This document shows, piece after piece, positions 26,301-32,147 of a DNA stretch of 64,000 nucleotides (positions within the stretch are counted from its first letter, which is position 1; each line of letters starts with the position of its first letter). The stretch is taken from NCBI GenBank assembly GCA_905160935.1, contig CAJHZI010000664.1:1464501-1528500 (forward strand), given 5' to 3'. The stretch comes from Enchytraeus crypticus. Taxonomy: Eukaryota; Annelida; Clitellata; Enchytraeida; Enchytraeidae. Below the pieces are notes generated by a model that was given only the letters and a program-made list of their open reading frames with translations, had not been told where the DNA came from and did not search any database. The position numbers and the translations under genes were made by a program.

Positions 26301-29300
26301 TTTAAGGATTTAGCATTAACAACGTTATAAGGCAAAAAATTCCAAGGAGCAACACATCAATTTTTGAAATAATTTCAGCGTTGAAACAAAAGGAATTTAA
26401 ATTAATAGTTTTATCATTACTCCTAGTAACGCCTTATTTGAAATAGAAACTCATTTGATTTTAGATCAATTAAGTTGAAATTTATTTTGAAATACATGCA
26501 AAGTGAGTTCTTAAACCTAGTACTCCTCTAATTTAAACTTCCGTTATTTCTAAAATGACAATTTCTAAGCAAATCAACAAAAAATACTAAAAAAGTAAAT
26601 ACAAAATTCTAAAATATTAGTAAATAAACAAAAATGCAATAAACAAGTAAAAGCCTCCTACTTGCTTACTTGCACGAAGAGCTTACTTACTATTAAGTTA
26701 GGATTAACTAATTGTGCTAAGGTAGCCATCATCCACACACTGTCTAAATAGACAGCCCCCACGAAAATTGTACTTATTTCAAAGAGGTATTATCGACTTA
26801 ATTGTTGTTTGGCAGTCCATTAGATTCGTCAATTTGCCTTCGTTTCATAGAAATTGTTATTAAAATTTCTAATTTTTCTTGTACCTGTTAAAGCCCTAAA
26901 GACTCCCGTATTAGTTAATTAAAAGAAATCTACTTTAAGAAAACCAGTAGCAATGAAAAGCAAATTTAGCCACCGTTAATTTAAACAAAAATTAAAATTC
27001 TAATTTCTATTTTTATTTGCAGACGTATTAAGAATATTGACGTACGTTCTAATTCAGCACGGGCTGATATCAGGCGAAATAGAGGCAGACTATACTTGGG
27101 GTTTGGTTCATCAGAGCTTCTTGACAGGAGAGTCTCGATATCACCTGGCAACCTTCAGCAGTGCCGTCAACGTCATCAAATCATTGAGGAAGAAAACTGA
27201 GAGAAACAATAATCAGGTTATTGATTTTATATTTATCATTAGCTGATGAGAGCAGCATGTGAGTAAGCAGACGTACCTTGGACCTGCCGCTTGGCAGAGA
27301 ACTTGAGAGAGAGAGATAGAGAGAATGAGCTGATCAGAGAGTAAAGTTTGAAATTCTAATCGGACGGATTGACATGTAGGCCTACTTAGAGAATTTTATT
27401 TGGTGTCATTGTATTTAGGGAAACATTTTCTTGGCTTGACCGAGCAGTGGAGCAGTGGGGGGGGGGGGGGAGGGCAAAACGTCCTGTAAAACCAAATCCC
27501 AAATTTTAATTTACTTAAAGTGGATGATAATTCTGTCCATTTTTATCTAATAGTTCTTAAGAAAATATTGCCTATTCCTAGAATAGTTCCTTTCCATGAA
27601 ATAGTTCCTCTCCATAAAATAGTTCTTCTCCATAAAATAGTGCCTCTCCCTAATATAGTTCCTCTCCATAAAATAGTTCCTCTCCCTAAGATAGTTCCTC
27701 TCCATAAATAGTTCCTCTCTCTAAAATAGTTCCTCTCCATAAAATAGTACCTCTCCCTAGAATAGTGCATCTCTATAGAATAGTGCCTCTCCCAAGAATA
27801 GTGCATCTCCCTAGAATAGTGCATCTCTATAGAATAGTGCCTCTCCCTAGAATAGTGCAGCTCCCTAGATTAAATTCTGGCTACGCCCCCTGACGGAGAC
27901 GCTCTCTCCATGGTTTTTTAAATATTTTATTTCAAAATATTTTATTTAAATATTTTATTTCAAAATATTTAATTTAAATATTTTATTTCAATATATTTAA
28001 GATATGGCAGAGTCATTGGCTTGATCGGGTAGAACTGCTGTTAAGAGTTGAATCAAATGCACAGTTTAGGTCAGGCTCAGTACCTGATGTGCTTCATAGG
28101 CGGGAAACGGACATTAAGCCCGGCTTAAATCGATTTTAGGTTTTTTAAATATTAATTTTTGTAATTTAATTAAACTGAGTTGTGCCCGTGTTTCTGAAGA
28201 ATGGACCAACTGTAGTCTGTATTTGTCGTAAAAGGGCATTCTGGAGCCTAGAAGCTCACCAGCGTTAGAAAGCACATTCGGTTGGTGAGCACCTAGGCTC
28301 CTTAAATTGCTACAAAATTTCCTACAACGAATGGAAAAGAAGGTTTATACGTATCCCGACTCTAGTTAGATTGGTTTTCAAGGGAAGATGATGATGATAA
28401 TTATGATCATTACGGTGATTTCCTGTATTTTAATTGCTGAGTGATCAGTTATTTAGCATTGAACTAGTAATTTAATGATGTCTCTAATATAATAATTGAT
28501 TGATCGATTCATTGATTGATCGATTCATTGATTGATCGAACGATTGATTGAATGATTGATTGATTGATTTAATCCTGTGCTATGTTTTCAGAGCATATCG
28601 TCGACATACGACGGGTTTCTGCAGGTCATTGTGCCCAATGAAAAGCAGGATAAATTCTGTCGACATTTACTTCCGGTTCATCCAAGCATGGTTACTCGAG
28701 ACATATGTAAGATATTATCATTTTGTCTCTACTGAAATTGCCATCCCCAATGGCTGTTCCAAGATGCTAATTTACTGATCGCAGTTAGCAGTGTAGCTTC
28801 CTAAAATGCATTAATTAGCAGTGTAGCTTCCTAAAATGCATTAATTAGCAGTGTAGCTTCCTAAAAATGCATTAATGACTAAGTAGTCCCATAAAATGGT
28901 CACTTTTCTCGCTCTTTCACTTCTTTGCACTCTTTCATTCTTTCTTTCTCAGTCTCAATCTCTCAATCTATCAGTCTACCTTACGTTAGGGCTACCAGTC
29001 CAGTCATGATACGCTCTTGTTTTTAATATTACTTATGTAATTTAAACATATTTCTCTAGCTGGTGCATTGAATATTTAATACATTCAATGCAGTTGAATA
29101 TTAAGTGATAGTTGTAATTAGTAAGATGTAATTGTATGTCATGCAGGTAGTTTAATGGCGCATCGCCTCAAACTAACGAACCCGCAGGATTATGGTCTAT
29201 ATTCTCTTGTCGCTAAAATCGGTTAGTATTTCAGTTCTTCTGTAATTCATACAATAATTAATCTAAATGCGCAAAACTGAAGAAATAAAACCGTTGCCTT

Positions 29301-29940
29301 CGACGTATCATAAGTAGGGATAAGTATGGATATGTGTCAATATGTGTAAATGCGATAAATAAGCGTTTTAAATTATTATTTAATAGTAATATTTTAGTCG
29401 CTCAGTTTTTTGACAATTTGAATTTTTTTATTCGGAGCAACCCCAACTCGGACAACCCCACCTCAGGGGCACTCCACTCAGGGAACAGCACCCAACTCAA
29501 AGGCCCCCACTCCAGGGGCACTTCACCCAGGAGGCATCCTACCAAAAAGGCTCTAGCTCTGGTAAACCAAGAGAAGGGCATTTCACCCCCTCCCCCAGCA
29601 AACATGACCTGCCAAACCCTGACAATTCAGGGTCAACATACTGTCGACTGCGATACCCAGCTGTGGCCGCCATATCTAAGTGTTTTCTTAATTACTGAGG
29701 CTTAATTTATCGTTAATTTAACGAATAATTAATAGTTAATTTCCAAAAAGTTATACAATTTTGATAATCGCGATCAGCGCTATTATTATTATTGTTGTTA
29801 TTATAATTATTGTTATTATTATTTTTATTTTTATTATTATTCTTATCATTATTATCACCATCATCATCATCATCATAATCATCATCATCATTATCATCAT
29901 CATCATTATCATCATCATCATTATCATCATCATCATCATC

Positions 29941-29978
<38 letters not shown>

Positions 29979-30134
29979 ATATAATCATTTTTATTATGAT
30001 ACTGTACAGAGCGGCGATTAAAGGAGGATGCTAATCCACACACGGTGCAAGCACAGGCTACGTCCAACTTCCAGGATTGTGTTCTTGTTTATCGGCGGAA
30101 CACTGCCACGTTCATCTGGCCACGTGACCTGTAG
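1..30134 (+). CDS. RIN/sprint-type Rab5 guanine-nucleotide exchange factor (gene span, 5' end outside window)
   Basis: Gene-level entry. RIN proteins carry an SH2 domain, a proline-rich linker, a VPS9 domain that activates Rab5 and a C-terminal Ras-association domain; they act at early endosomes downstream of tyrosine kinases and Ras. Coding exons read from the sequence: 3-506, 8039-8242, 12728-12927, 13354-13439, 15440-18074, 20271-20373, 22155-22244, 23041-23156, 23973-24048, 24647-24778, 25855-25912, 27023-27216, 28592-28706, 29147-29221, 30010-30134. They sum to 4,713 nt including the stop, with every junction in phase. Order of domains: acidic/serine-rich N-part, SH2 (exons 2-4), a long serine/proline linker with an SH3-ligand-like RPPLPKL (exon 5), helical bundle plus VPS9 (exons 6-12), RA (exons 12-15). 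Residues such as RQFMNGMKNYLV and the EAATHEDLNSLATLGL stretch after SH2 fit the RIN/sprint family. Which RIN paralogue this corresponds to in vertebrates is not decided. Confidence 0.9.
3..506 (+). CDS. RIN exon (N-terminal acidic region, partial)
   Basis: Open from base 3 to a CAG|gtttgt donor at 507, ending in phase 0, which matches the next exon. The 168 codons are rich in Glu, Ser and Asp, with SMSSISSIDVETEEEGES near the end and no recognisable domain. No start codon is evident, so the gene begins upstream of the window. Assignment to RIN rests on strand, phase and low-complexity composition rather than on homology, so it is less sure than the later exons. Confidence 0.6.
507..8038 (+). 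other. RIN intron 1 (7.5 kb)
   Basis: Non-coding. It holds a (GA)n tract (about 1200-1275), a G-run (about 1667-1678), three short CAGACAAATGGGCT repeats (2090-2140), SINE and LINE fragments listed separately, and degenerate TCTGTCTATAATC repeats (about 6785-6980). The remainder is AT-rich sequence in which I see no gene. Confidence 0.6.
4370..4735 (-). mobile_element. RTE-like LINE C-terminus with open frame
   Basis: A 107-codon open frame on the minus strand (4405-4728): EMWIWRRMERISWTQKATNE, RKKSWIGHILRGKGLLKEVI, GKRGRGRPRLGMLDDLKPHS, EDREEWRRYIPWTCQ and a stop. This is the end of an endonuclease/reverse-transcriptase LINE protein. The 3' tail has a CTGCC-AATA-GGCAG hairpin, then (GA)n. 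A second, more decayed copy is at 3727-3990 (-). Confidence 0.85.
8039..8242 (+). CDS. RIN exon 2, start of SH2 domain
   Basis: Acceptor ttgaaaag|GTT, donor GGG|gtaaga, phase 0 at both ends, 68 codons. The C-terminal part (AVWNPKNLNEIKATYLLQE) reads as the N-terminal tryptophan and alpha-A helix of an SH2 domain, continued in exon 3. Confidence 0.75.
8683..9512. repeat. Long foldback (palindromic) element
   Basis: Two arms of roughly 400 bp in inverted orientation. The left end CACTGTGTTTTTTATAACTG (8683) recurs as its reverse complement ending at 9512, and internal blocks such as GCTGATATGTTCTTAATT (about 9012) match the opposite arm (about 9170-9190). The centre near 9070-9140 is unpaired. 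A half copy lies at 48297-48735. No transposase is present. The terminal CACTGTG resembles the CAC-NN-TG ends of Transib-type elements, but I see no matching target-site duplication, so the class is open. Confidence 0.75.
9880..9930 (+). repeat. Fragment of CR1-like LINE / 5S-SINE 3' tail
   Basis: AAACAAGCAGTTGTGCTTTCTGAC followed by a TTATG-rich end is a short relic of the same hairpin tail seen at 33650, 58263 and 62708. Confidence 0.5.
9968..10228 (+). repeat. SINE family C copy ((GA)n-tailed type)
   Basis: Begins with the head ACTGTAAACTGCACGTGTCG, shared with copies at 20463 and 38950, and ends in ATGGACTTGTCACGTCACTTGAC near 10190-10210. The end region resembles the terminal hairpin of the LINE fragments at 4370 and 45258. 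Confidence 0.55.
10236..10307. repeat. (AT)n microsatellite
   Basis: About 70 bp of nearly pure alternating AT. Other long AT tracts: about 3551-3577, 13133-13202, 45182-45251 and 59587-59668. Confidence 0.9.
10308..11774 (+). other. RIN intron 2, central unannotated stretch
   Basis: AT-rich, with no supported gene. A 66-codon frame at 10744 is hydrophobic and unsupported. TAGGCCTA palindromes occur at about 10855 and 11335. Confidence 0.5.
11775..12215. repeat. Imperfect inverted repeat (MITE-like)
   Basis: Left-arm blocks TAGAGATACCTTTGGATGA (about 11879) and AATTAAACATTAATAATAC (about 11920) reappear in reverse complement at about 12075 and 12030. The ends (GATGATGATAGGATTTTGG and reverse-complement-like sequence near 12185-12210) also pair. 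There is no ORF inside. It is probably a decayed non-autonomous element; its family is unknown. Confidence 0.55.
12679..12733 (+). promoter_or_regulatory. Tandemly duplicated 3' splice site
   Basis: The 22-base string GGGTGTGTTTTTGCAGACGTTT occurs twice, separated by 11 bases (copies start at 12679 and 12712). Both carry a polypyrimidine run and CAG. The two acceptors are exactly 33 nt apart. Confidence 0.8.
12728..12927 (+). CDS. RIN exon 3, core of SH2 domain
   Basis: Acceptor tttttgcag|ACG, donor CAGAG|gtagtg, ending in phase 2. It encodes the SH2 beta-sheet core, starting TFLVQGKANDSGTCLLYVRD and ending with HLIAYYCDHHQLQ. The usual phosphotyrosine-binding arginine of the FLVR motif is replaced by glutamine (codon CAG at 12740). 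A second, near-identical acceptor lies 33 bp upstream, so an alternative start at 12695 would add 11 residues in frame. Confidence 0.85.
13354..13439 (+). CDS. RIN exon 4, C-terminal flank of SH2
   Basis: Acceptor gctgcag|CTCTGA, donor TTGC|gtaagt. Joined to exon 3 it reads SSEPNLLLPKGIREAATHE then DLNSLATLGL. This segment is characteristic of RIN proteins immediately after the SH2 domain (human RIN1 has AATHKELEAISHLG here). It ends in phase 1. Confidence 0.88.
13878..15265 (-). mobile_element. mariner/Tc1-superfamily DNA transposon, DD37E type
   Basis: 1,388 bp bounded by inverted repeats beginning GGGTGTCCAGATAGATCGTG (left, 13878) and the complementary end at 15265, differing by one or two bases. 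It is flanked on both sides by TA, the target of this superfamily; with the flanks the ends read CTATAGGG...CCCTATAG. It carries one intact transposase gene. It sits in the intron between RIN exons 4 and 5, in antisense orientation to RIN. The uninterrupted ORF and matching TIRs suggest a recent insertion. Confidence 0.92.
13958..15022 (-). CDS. mariner/Tc1-type transposase (354 aa)
   Basis: Cut-and-paste transposase expected to bind the TIRs and insert at TA. The N-terminal part (about residues 1-110) reads as paired helix-turn-helix domains, including IAKKLGRSKAWISKWANRYK. The catalytic region shows MFTDES (first Asp), FQQDGARAHTS (second Asp) and SPDLSPIENVW (third acidic residue, Glu). 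Counting from the second Asp to that Glu leaves 37 residues, giving a DD37E spacing as described for the ITmD37E group; the Asp in SPD falls at 32 and is the less likely catalytic position. The length of 354 aa is normal for an intact enzyme. The start ATG at 15022 is the first in frame. No stops or frameshifts. Confidence 0.93.
   Translation of the reverse strand: MATLNEAQIRAQAITLLEEKYSYGVIAKKLGRSKAWISKWANRYKQNPNETLQSRYQGGRKSVLTAAAQKLIRQSKYVRGQSLRKLARRLKDKRFAGCKETIRQYMRTTLKWKCFKRQKVPKLSSAYKVRRVNFAKKFKDIDWSRVMFTDESPFKLYYVPNNKNDVVWGSQETSVPCAPQVKFSPSVLVWGGITARGLTKLHIIPNKTSVNSTYYINEILEKEVKPAFQRTVVCTNLTATKLFRNNGEGLFQQDGARAHTSRASVEWLNTNINGYISPEDWPPNSPDLSPIENVWSIMAATVYADPEPQTLNSLKRRIRKAWKSIPLKTLTNLIGSMHDRLDAVLKNKGDIIKY
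15440..18074 (+). CDS. RIN exon 5, long Ser/Pro-rich linker
   Basis: A single exon of about 878 codons. The acceptor ttctcag|AATTTTGGGAT joins in phase to exon 4 to give TLGLQFWDSAAYPRPG, the conserved RIN sequence after SH2 (human RIN1: LGIEFWSSSLN). The body is low complexity, rich in Ser, Thr, Arg and Pro. It has many possible phosphorylation sites and a GGRPPLPKLAP stretch (codons near 16800) that looks like an SH3 ligand, as expected of the RIN linker. The acidic part near the end is MESDMGDLEYFGMDVDIRPD. Two overlapping donors occur: A|GTAAGT at 18071 and AA|GTGTGT at 18075. Only the second keeps frame with exon 6 as found here. An extra unseen exon would be the alternative. Confidence 0.9.
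18075..18345 (+). repeat. About 45-54 bp tandem repeat directly after the RIN exon-5 donor
   Basis: About six diverged units of the form ATTATATTTCTTATCGTTTTAG TCAGTGTAAGTAAGCTGTAA. Each unit brings together a pyrimidine tract plus TTTAG (acceptor-like) and GTAAGT or a close variant (donor-like). The donor region of exon 5 itself resembles the unit's end, so the array may have grown from the splice site. Confidence 0.75.
18535..18690 (+). mobile_element. RTE-like LINE fragment (ORF C-terminal part)
   Basis: EMWIWRRMEKIGWTQK followed by a frame break, and GTDRQLIKAL in another frame, match the minus-strand fragment at 4405-4728. Sense orientation in a RIN intron; decayed. Confidence 0.75.
19030..19310 (+). 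mobile_element. RTE-like LINE 3' end with TGATGA tail
   Basis: Reads WYGHIVSKADDDVVKRVW..., the usual end of endonuclease/reverse-transcriptase proteins, with stops. It is followed by the 3' tail TATGCCGAGCCTAGTTATACTGGG and a GATGATAATGATGATGG end. A second tail fragment with TATCCCGACCCTGGTTAAACTGG is at 19530-19590. Confidence 0.7.
19591..20270 (+). other. RIN intron 5, distal part
   Basis: AT-rich. A minus-strand 80-codon frame at 19814-20056 contains SDSASTDDTPRLGADSVG, but nothing identifies it. I see no other gene. Confidence 0.4.
20271..20373 (+). CDS. RIN exon 6, before the VPS9 helical bundle
   Basis: Acceptor ctgtttgcag|TATGGC, donor CAAAAT|gtaaat. In the frame that joins the next exon it reads MAKREDLFFGRMIQNFVDCT, then IRGLERNPRTVTQN. 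It directly precedes IRQFMNGMKNYL and resembles the region ahead of VPS9 in sprint. It requires a 2-nt overhang from exon 5, which favours the 18075 donor. Confidence 0.75.
20463..20845 (+). repeat. SINE family C copy with (GA)-rich end
   Basis: Head GAATAGACCAACCGTACACT; internal GGAAATCACCTCAGAAACCATATTT; end TTGGATTTGCCACTTGACA followed by AGAGAGAGAGCATGAGAG. Same order as the copy at 38950. Confidence 0.6.
21187..21336 (+). repeat. tRNA-derived SINE (family A)
   Basis: A-box-like GTCGGTAAGATATTCGACC and B-box-like GGATTCAAATCC, tail TTTCGAGTGAGAAAACTGACGTTAAC. The head (CTTACCTACATC...GATGTCGGTAAG) is an inverted repeat. Other copies: 6481 (diverged), 21868, 32148, 34284, 38546, 49855 on the + strand; 34455 and 36111 on the - strand; tails only at 42500 and 51102. 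Confidence 0.75.
21397..21506. repeat. 22-bp minisatellite, five units
   Basis: CATACAGTCCTACTGTAGCAGT repeated five times with one substitution. Each unit contains ACAGT-N3-ACTGT, so each can form a small hairpin. Confidence 0.9.
21535..21685 (+). mobile_element. LINE reverse transcriptase fragment
   Basis: YCNSLLFGAG then RLQKIQNAAARLISDSRKNE, HIAPVLR, the well-known post-RT motif of L2/CR1/jockey-like LINEs (Y-C-N-S-L-L ... Q-N-A-A-A-R-L-I). Truncated at both ends. Confidence 0.8.
21868..21995 (+). repeat. tRNA-derived SINE (family A)
   Basis: GGCTGGAGCCAGTGGCGAAG, TCGGTAAGATACTCGACC, GGGTTCAAATC, and the terminal GAAACTGACGTTAACC. A well-preserved copy. Confidence 0.8.
22155..22244 (+). 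CDS. RIN exon 7
   Basis: Acceptor gtgtgaaag|ATTCGA, donor TCAAAG|gtacgt, 30 codons, phase 0 at both ends. IRQFMNGMKNYLVRQGEKEL strongly resembles the start of the RIN/sprint helical bundle (sprint: RQFMSGMKNYLV). Confidence 0.9.
22436..22485. repeat. Degenerate telomere-like CCCTAA repeat
   Basis: GAACCCTAACCTTAAACCTA and CCCCTAACACTAACCCCTAA: about seven imperfect CCCTAA-type units inside an intron. Confidence 0.6.
22515..22602 (-). repeat. tRNA-like SINE or tRNA relic
   Basis: On the minus strand TGGACTAGGTGGTAAGG (A-box-like) is followed by GGGTTCGAGTCTCGC (B box and T loop). The arms do not fold into a convincing cloverleaf, so it is not called a tRNA gene. Similar relics: 5536-5660 (+), 53335-53445 (-), 54535-54642 (-). 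Confidence 0.5.
23041..23156 (+). CDS. RIN exon 8, helical bundle
   Basis: Acceptor tctcgacag|ATGAAT, donor AAGAA|gtgagt, phase 2. It includes MERALLKCVVKPLHDFVYKL, which matches human RIN2 LLLKPLHDCIYKL. Immediately followed by a 240-bp CT-rich tract in the intron. Confidence 0.92.
23178..23440. repeat. (CT)n / CTGT simple repeat
   Basis: About 260 bp of CTCTCT with CTGTCT and CTCACT variants, starting 22 bp after the exon-8 donor. It is followed by a SINE-C-like segment (about 23440-23640) and TTGATT repeats. Confidence 0.9.
23973..24048 (+). CDS. RIN exon 9
   Basis: Acceptor tttttttgcag|GAGCGG, donor ATATCA|gtaatt. GNLQLLSDGIKLARAKSIES matches the RIN segment LKQLQTGIQVVKT. Ends in phase 0. 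Confidence 0.88.
24440..24607 (-). repeat. tRNA-like SINE (family E)
   Basis: On the + strand it shows GTCCGAGATTTAACTCTCTGATC, GGGAATTGATCCC and TGAGCCATTAAGACATTC. Related copies: 39371-39495 (-), 46778-46925 (+, GGTTCGAATCCC intact), 57027-57112 (-). Confidence 0.6.
24647..24778 (+). CDS. RIN exon 10, helical bundle / VPS9 start
   Basis: Acceptor gataccag|ACAGAG, donor AATGCG|gtgagt, 44 codons. FLTLMEKSYSPLKKLENILG corresponds to RIN2 FTKLQNVYSPAKKVQVLLE; this helix packs onto the VPS9 domain. Confidence 0.92.
25536..25818. repeat. 16-bp minisatellite
   Basis: About 17 units of GATAAGGATTCTAACT, two of them shortened; no spacers. It ends 37 bp before the exon-11 acceptor. Confidence 0.92.
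25855..25912 (+). CDS. RIN exon 11
   Basis: Acceptor tttctacag|GTGTGT, donor AATG|gtacga, phase 1. VCLDSFNSSQPSTNPADSN is the loop before the VPS9 core (the RIN2 equivalent ends with ADDFLPVL). Confidence 0.8.
26200..26480 (-). mobile_element. Decayed CR1-like LINE 3' end
   Basis: On the minus strand APWNFLPYNVVNAKSLNDL corresponds to AWNSLPSEVLEAESVNAFK in the better copy at 57113. Multiple stops. Confidence 0.5.
27023..27216 (+). CDS. RIN exon 12, VPS9 core
   Basis: Acceptor atttgcag|ACGTAT, donor AATCAG|gttatt. DVLRILTYVLIQHGLISGEI matches RIN2 DDFLPVLMYVLVQCGMVELEIE, and EADYTWGLVHQSFLTGES plus HLATFSSAVNVIK match the rest of the VPS9 Rab5-GEF fold. The conserved D of the VPS9 D-x-x-x-P/Y motif is present at the splice junction codon (G|AC). 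The proline after it is not conserved (VLRIL instead of FLPVL). Confidence 0.95.
27255..27330 (+). repeat. SINE/LINE 3' tail with (GA)n
   Basis: TACCTTGGACCTGCCGCTTGGCAGAGAAC followed by GAGAGAGAGATAGAGAG. Contains the CTGCC...GGCAG hairpin shared with the RTE-like LINE fragments. Confidence 0.6.
27570..27870. repeat. 18-19 bp minisatellite
   Basis: About 15 units of AATAGTTCCTCTCCCTAA with variants (TTCC/GTGCC/GTGCA). The frames on both strands here are by-products. Confidence 0.9.
28180..28400 (+). repeat. SINE family D copy (TGATGA-tailed)
   Basis: Head GAATGGACCAACTGTAGTCT, body GCATTCGGTTGGTGAGCACC and TAGGCTCCTTAAATTGCTAC, tail CGTATCCCGACTCTAGTTAGA then GGGAAGATGATGATGAT. Other copies: 2337-2495 (+), 32440-32720 (-), 34030-34265 (-), 37490-37640 (-); tail only at 36905-36975 (-). 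Confidence 0.7.
28592..28706 (+). CDS. RIN exon 13, RA domain start
   Basis: Acceptor tatgttttcag|AGCATA, donor ACATAT|gtaaga, phase 1. YDGFLQVIVPNE...PVHPSMVTRDI corresponds to RIN2 NYLRVAVQDV...VRPYMTTEEV, the first strands of the Ras-association fold. Confidence 0.9.
28782..28877. repeat. About 32-bp tandem repeat, three units
   Basis: TTAGCAGTGTAGCTTCCTAAAATGCATTAA three times, 76 bp after the exon-13 donor. Confidence 0.85.
29147..29221 (+). CDS. RIN exon 14, RA domain
   Basis: Acceptor catgcag|GTAGTT, donor AAATCG|gttagt. LMAHRLKLTNPQDYGLYSLV matches RIN2 LCADKFKVEDPENYGLFLFV. Phase 1 at the end. Confidence 0.92.
29430..29645 (+). other. GC-richer C-rich stretch in RIN intron 14
   Basis: A C- and CC-rich block (ACCCCACCTCAGGGGCACTC, CCCCTCCCCCAGCAAACATG) stands out from the surrounding AT-rich intron. 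An open frame covers it but nothing identifies it. Origin unknown; probably inserted sequence. Confidence 0.4.
29775..29975. repeat. ATT/ATC trinucleotide microsatellite
   Basis: (ATT)n, (TTATTATTTT)n and (TCATCATCAT)n ending about 30 bp before the last RIN exon. The three long homopolymeric-looking frames it creates are not genes. Confidence 0.92.
30010..30134 (+). CDS. RIN last exon, end of RA domain and stop
   Basis: Acceptor actgtacag|AGCGGC; ERRLKEDANPHTV...FQDCVLVYRRNTATFIWPRDL, then TAG at 30132. It parallels the end of RIN2 (KIKAELHSRP...FHFVYKR). No basic or coiled extension follows. Confidence 0.9.
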
Positions 30135-30192
30135 ATAGGCCTACTGTAGATAGGCCTACTGTAGATAGGCCTACTGTAGATAGACCTACTGT
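30130..30192 (+). repeat. 15-bp minisatellite overlapping the RIN stop codon
   Basis: Four units of TGTAGATAGGCCTAC; the stop codon TAG is part of the first unit. Together with the next bases it forms the start of the 3' UTR. Confidence 0.85.
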
Positions 30193-32147
30193 TATTATAA
30201 CCAAAGGTGCAATGATAGATAATTCACGACAATATCTAATACGTTGTCGCTAAATTAAATGTATGAGCTGGAACTTCGCTACTTGTCCCTAAACGTGTGC
30301 TAAGTTTAAAGTAATAGACTAAATGTAACGTATTTAATAACATAACTTTGACTTTATATCTATTCATTTCTTTATTCGTCAAAAACAGACAGGATCAAGA
30401 TACATCCCATATACATGTACATAAATATACACACACATACACATACGATCATAGAACAATCGAAATGTATTATTTGTATGAAATGAATATTTGTAATTAA
30501 TTCACTGTTTGCGTAGTAAAGTTTTTGCAGTTTAGTTGTATCATCTGTCTAATGTAGTCAACATTTTGTTATTACACTAATTTTAAAATCTCGATACGTT
30601 CAGATTTGTAGACGATGAACGTTGGCCAATATCAACCAAGCTATTTGGTCAATCAAACACTAATTTTTTAATTTTTATTATTACACTAATTCTAATATCT
30701 CGATACGTTCAGATTTGTAGACGATGAACGTTGGCCAATATCAACCAAGCTATTTGCTCAATCAAACACTAATCATGATGTTAATTTATTTGCGGTATAC
30801 GTGTCAACTGTATTTATTTGTTGTATAGTTTCATTTAGACGTAATAAGTTAAACTAACCGTGTTTAATGAACTTGTTTCTATTTTCTTATGAAAATCTGA
30901 TTCTGTGTTGCCTCCATTATTAATAAATTAAATTGAGAAAAACTCTGTATGTTCTCCTCATTTGAAAGCTTTACATTATTACTATAGTAAAGAATTGAAC
31001 TTAAATATAAACCAATATAAATAAGAAGCTACGGTAGTCTAGGCCGAATCTACCGAATGTCATCAATTCGGTGGTTTTTAAGTCTAACAAAATAAAGTAA
31101 TCTAAAAGTTTCGAATTGAAAAATTTAGTCACGAAAAGCAGGGTTACTGCGCGTAAATGAGCCAACTCGACTTGTATTTAATGTATTTAAATGAAATCAG
31201 CAGGTATGACTGCATTTGTTTCAGGATAGATTAACAGCTAAAGCCAAGTTTAACGTAAGTTTCCGCTGTCTAATACCATACTAACAAGCCAACGGCTCAG
31301 CCCATAGAAAACAGATATTAGAAAAACAAGAATTAGAGTTTCTTTTATTTCTTTTCACTTCTTAGCAAACGTGCCAGTTTAATAGACAAATCACTATACA
31401 ATAAAACACCATAAATATTATACCTAGCGTATTGAAATATGAATTTTACGGAAGGTCAATTAAAATCGGTTAAAATACATAGAAGATCTTCTATTTTTCG
31501 TTTAAACTACCGTAATCCAAGGAATATCAGTTTGTTTGGAATTCGGAAGATTTCGATCAGAGGATTACAGGTAAATTACAGGAAATAAGTGGGAATTACA
31601 GAATTGCAATTATAATAGTCTATATAATAATACAATAATATAAATGTACTAATTACAGAATTACAAAAATTATAAATAATCATCATCATCTTATTCCTTT
31701 AAATACCAGTTTAAGTAGGGTAGAGAAAAAATATAATAATATATAAGTAGCAGAGGAGAACTGAAATGCTATAATAGGGCCGTTGGGCTTTTAGAAAAGA
31801 TAACTACAGAGCAACAGTGCCGACAGAATTCTTATGATGATGATGATGATGACGATGATGATGAATAACTAACAGTAATAATAGAAATTTGACAATTGAA
31901 AGTATGCGGGCACTACTTTAATGCTCATGTAAATTTTTTCAACCACATTATTAACAGTTTAATTTAATAACACTTTATTTTAATTTACTTTATTTATTTT
32001 ATTCTATTAGTAACAAAGGTTAACAAGCTAAACATGCGCAGCTCAGACATTTCTAAACTTCATCTTTCCAGATCCTAAGAGAGAATGAACGATAAACCAT
32101 TTCAATAAATCATCAGTTACATTAATATTCAAATATTATTATTATTA
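30193..32147. other. Convergent intergenic region, RIN side
   Basis: RIN 3' UTR plus spacer. A tandem duplication of about 108 bp (about 30568-30770; units share CGATACGTTCAGATTTGTAG), then AT-rich DNA with no gene. AATAAA occurs on the + strand around 31089 (AAAATAAAG) and is one possible RIN polyadenylation signal. (GATGAT)n at 31835-31865. Confidence 0.5.
30568..30772. repeat. About 108-bp tandem duplication
   Basis: Two adjacent copies of a unit containing GACGATGAACGTTGGCCAAT and ATCAACCAAGCTATTTG, with only a few mismatches. Confidence 0.85.

Noticed and set aside
29713-30021. Long Asn/Asp- or Ile-only reading frames on both strands
   Set aside because: They are translations of ATT/ATC trinucleotide repeats.
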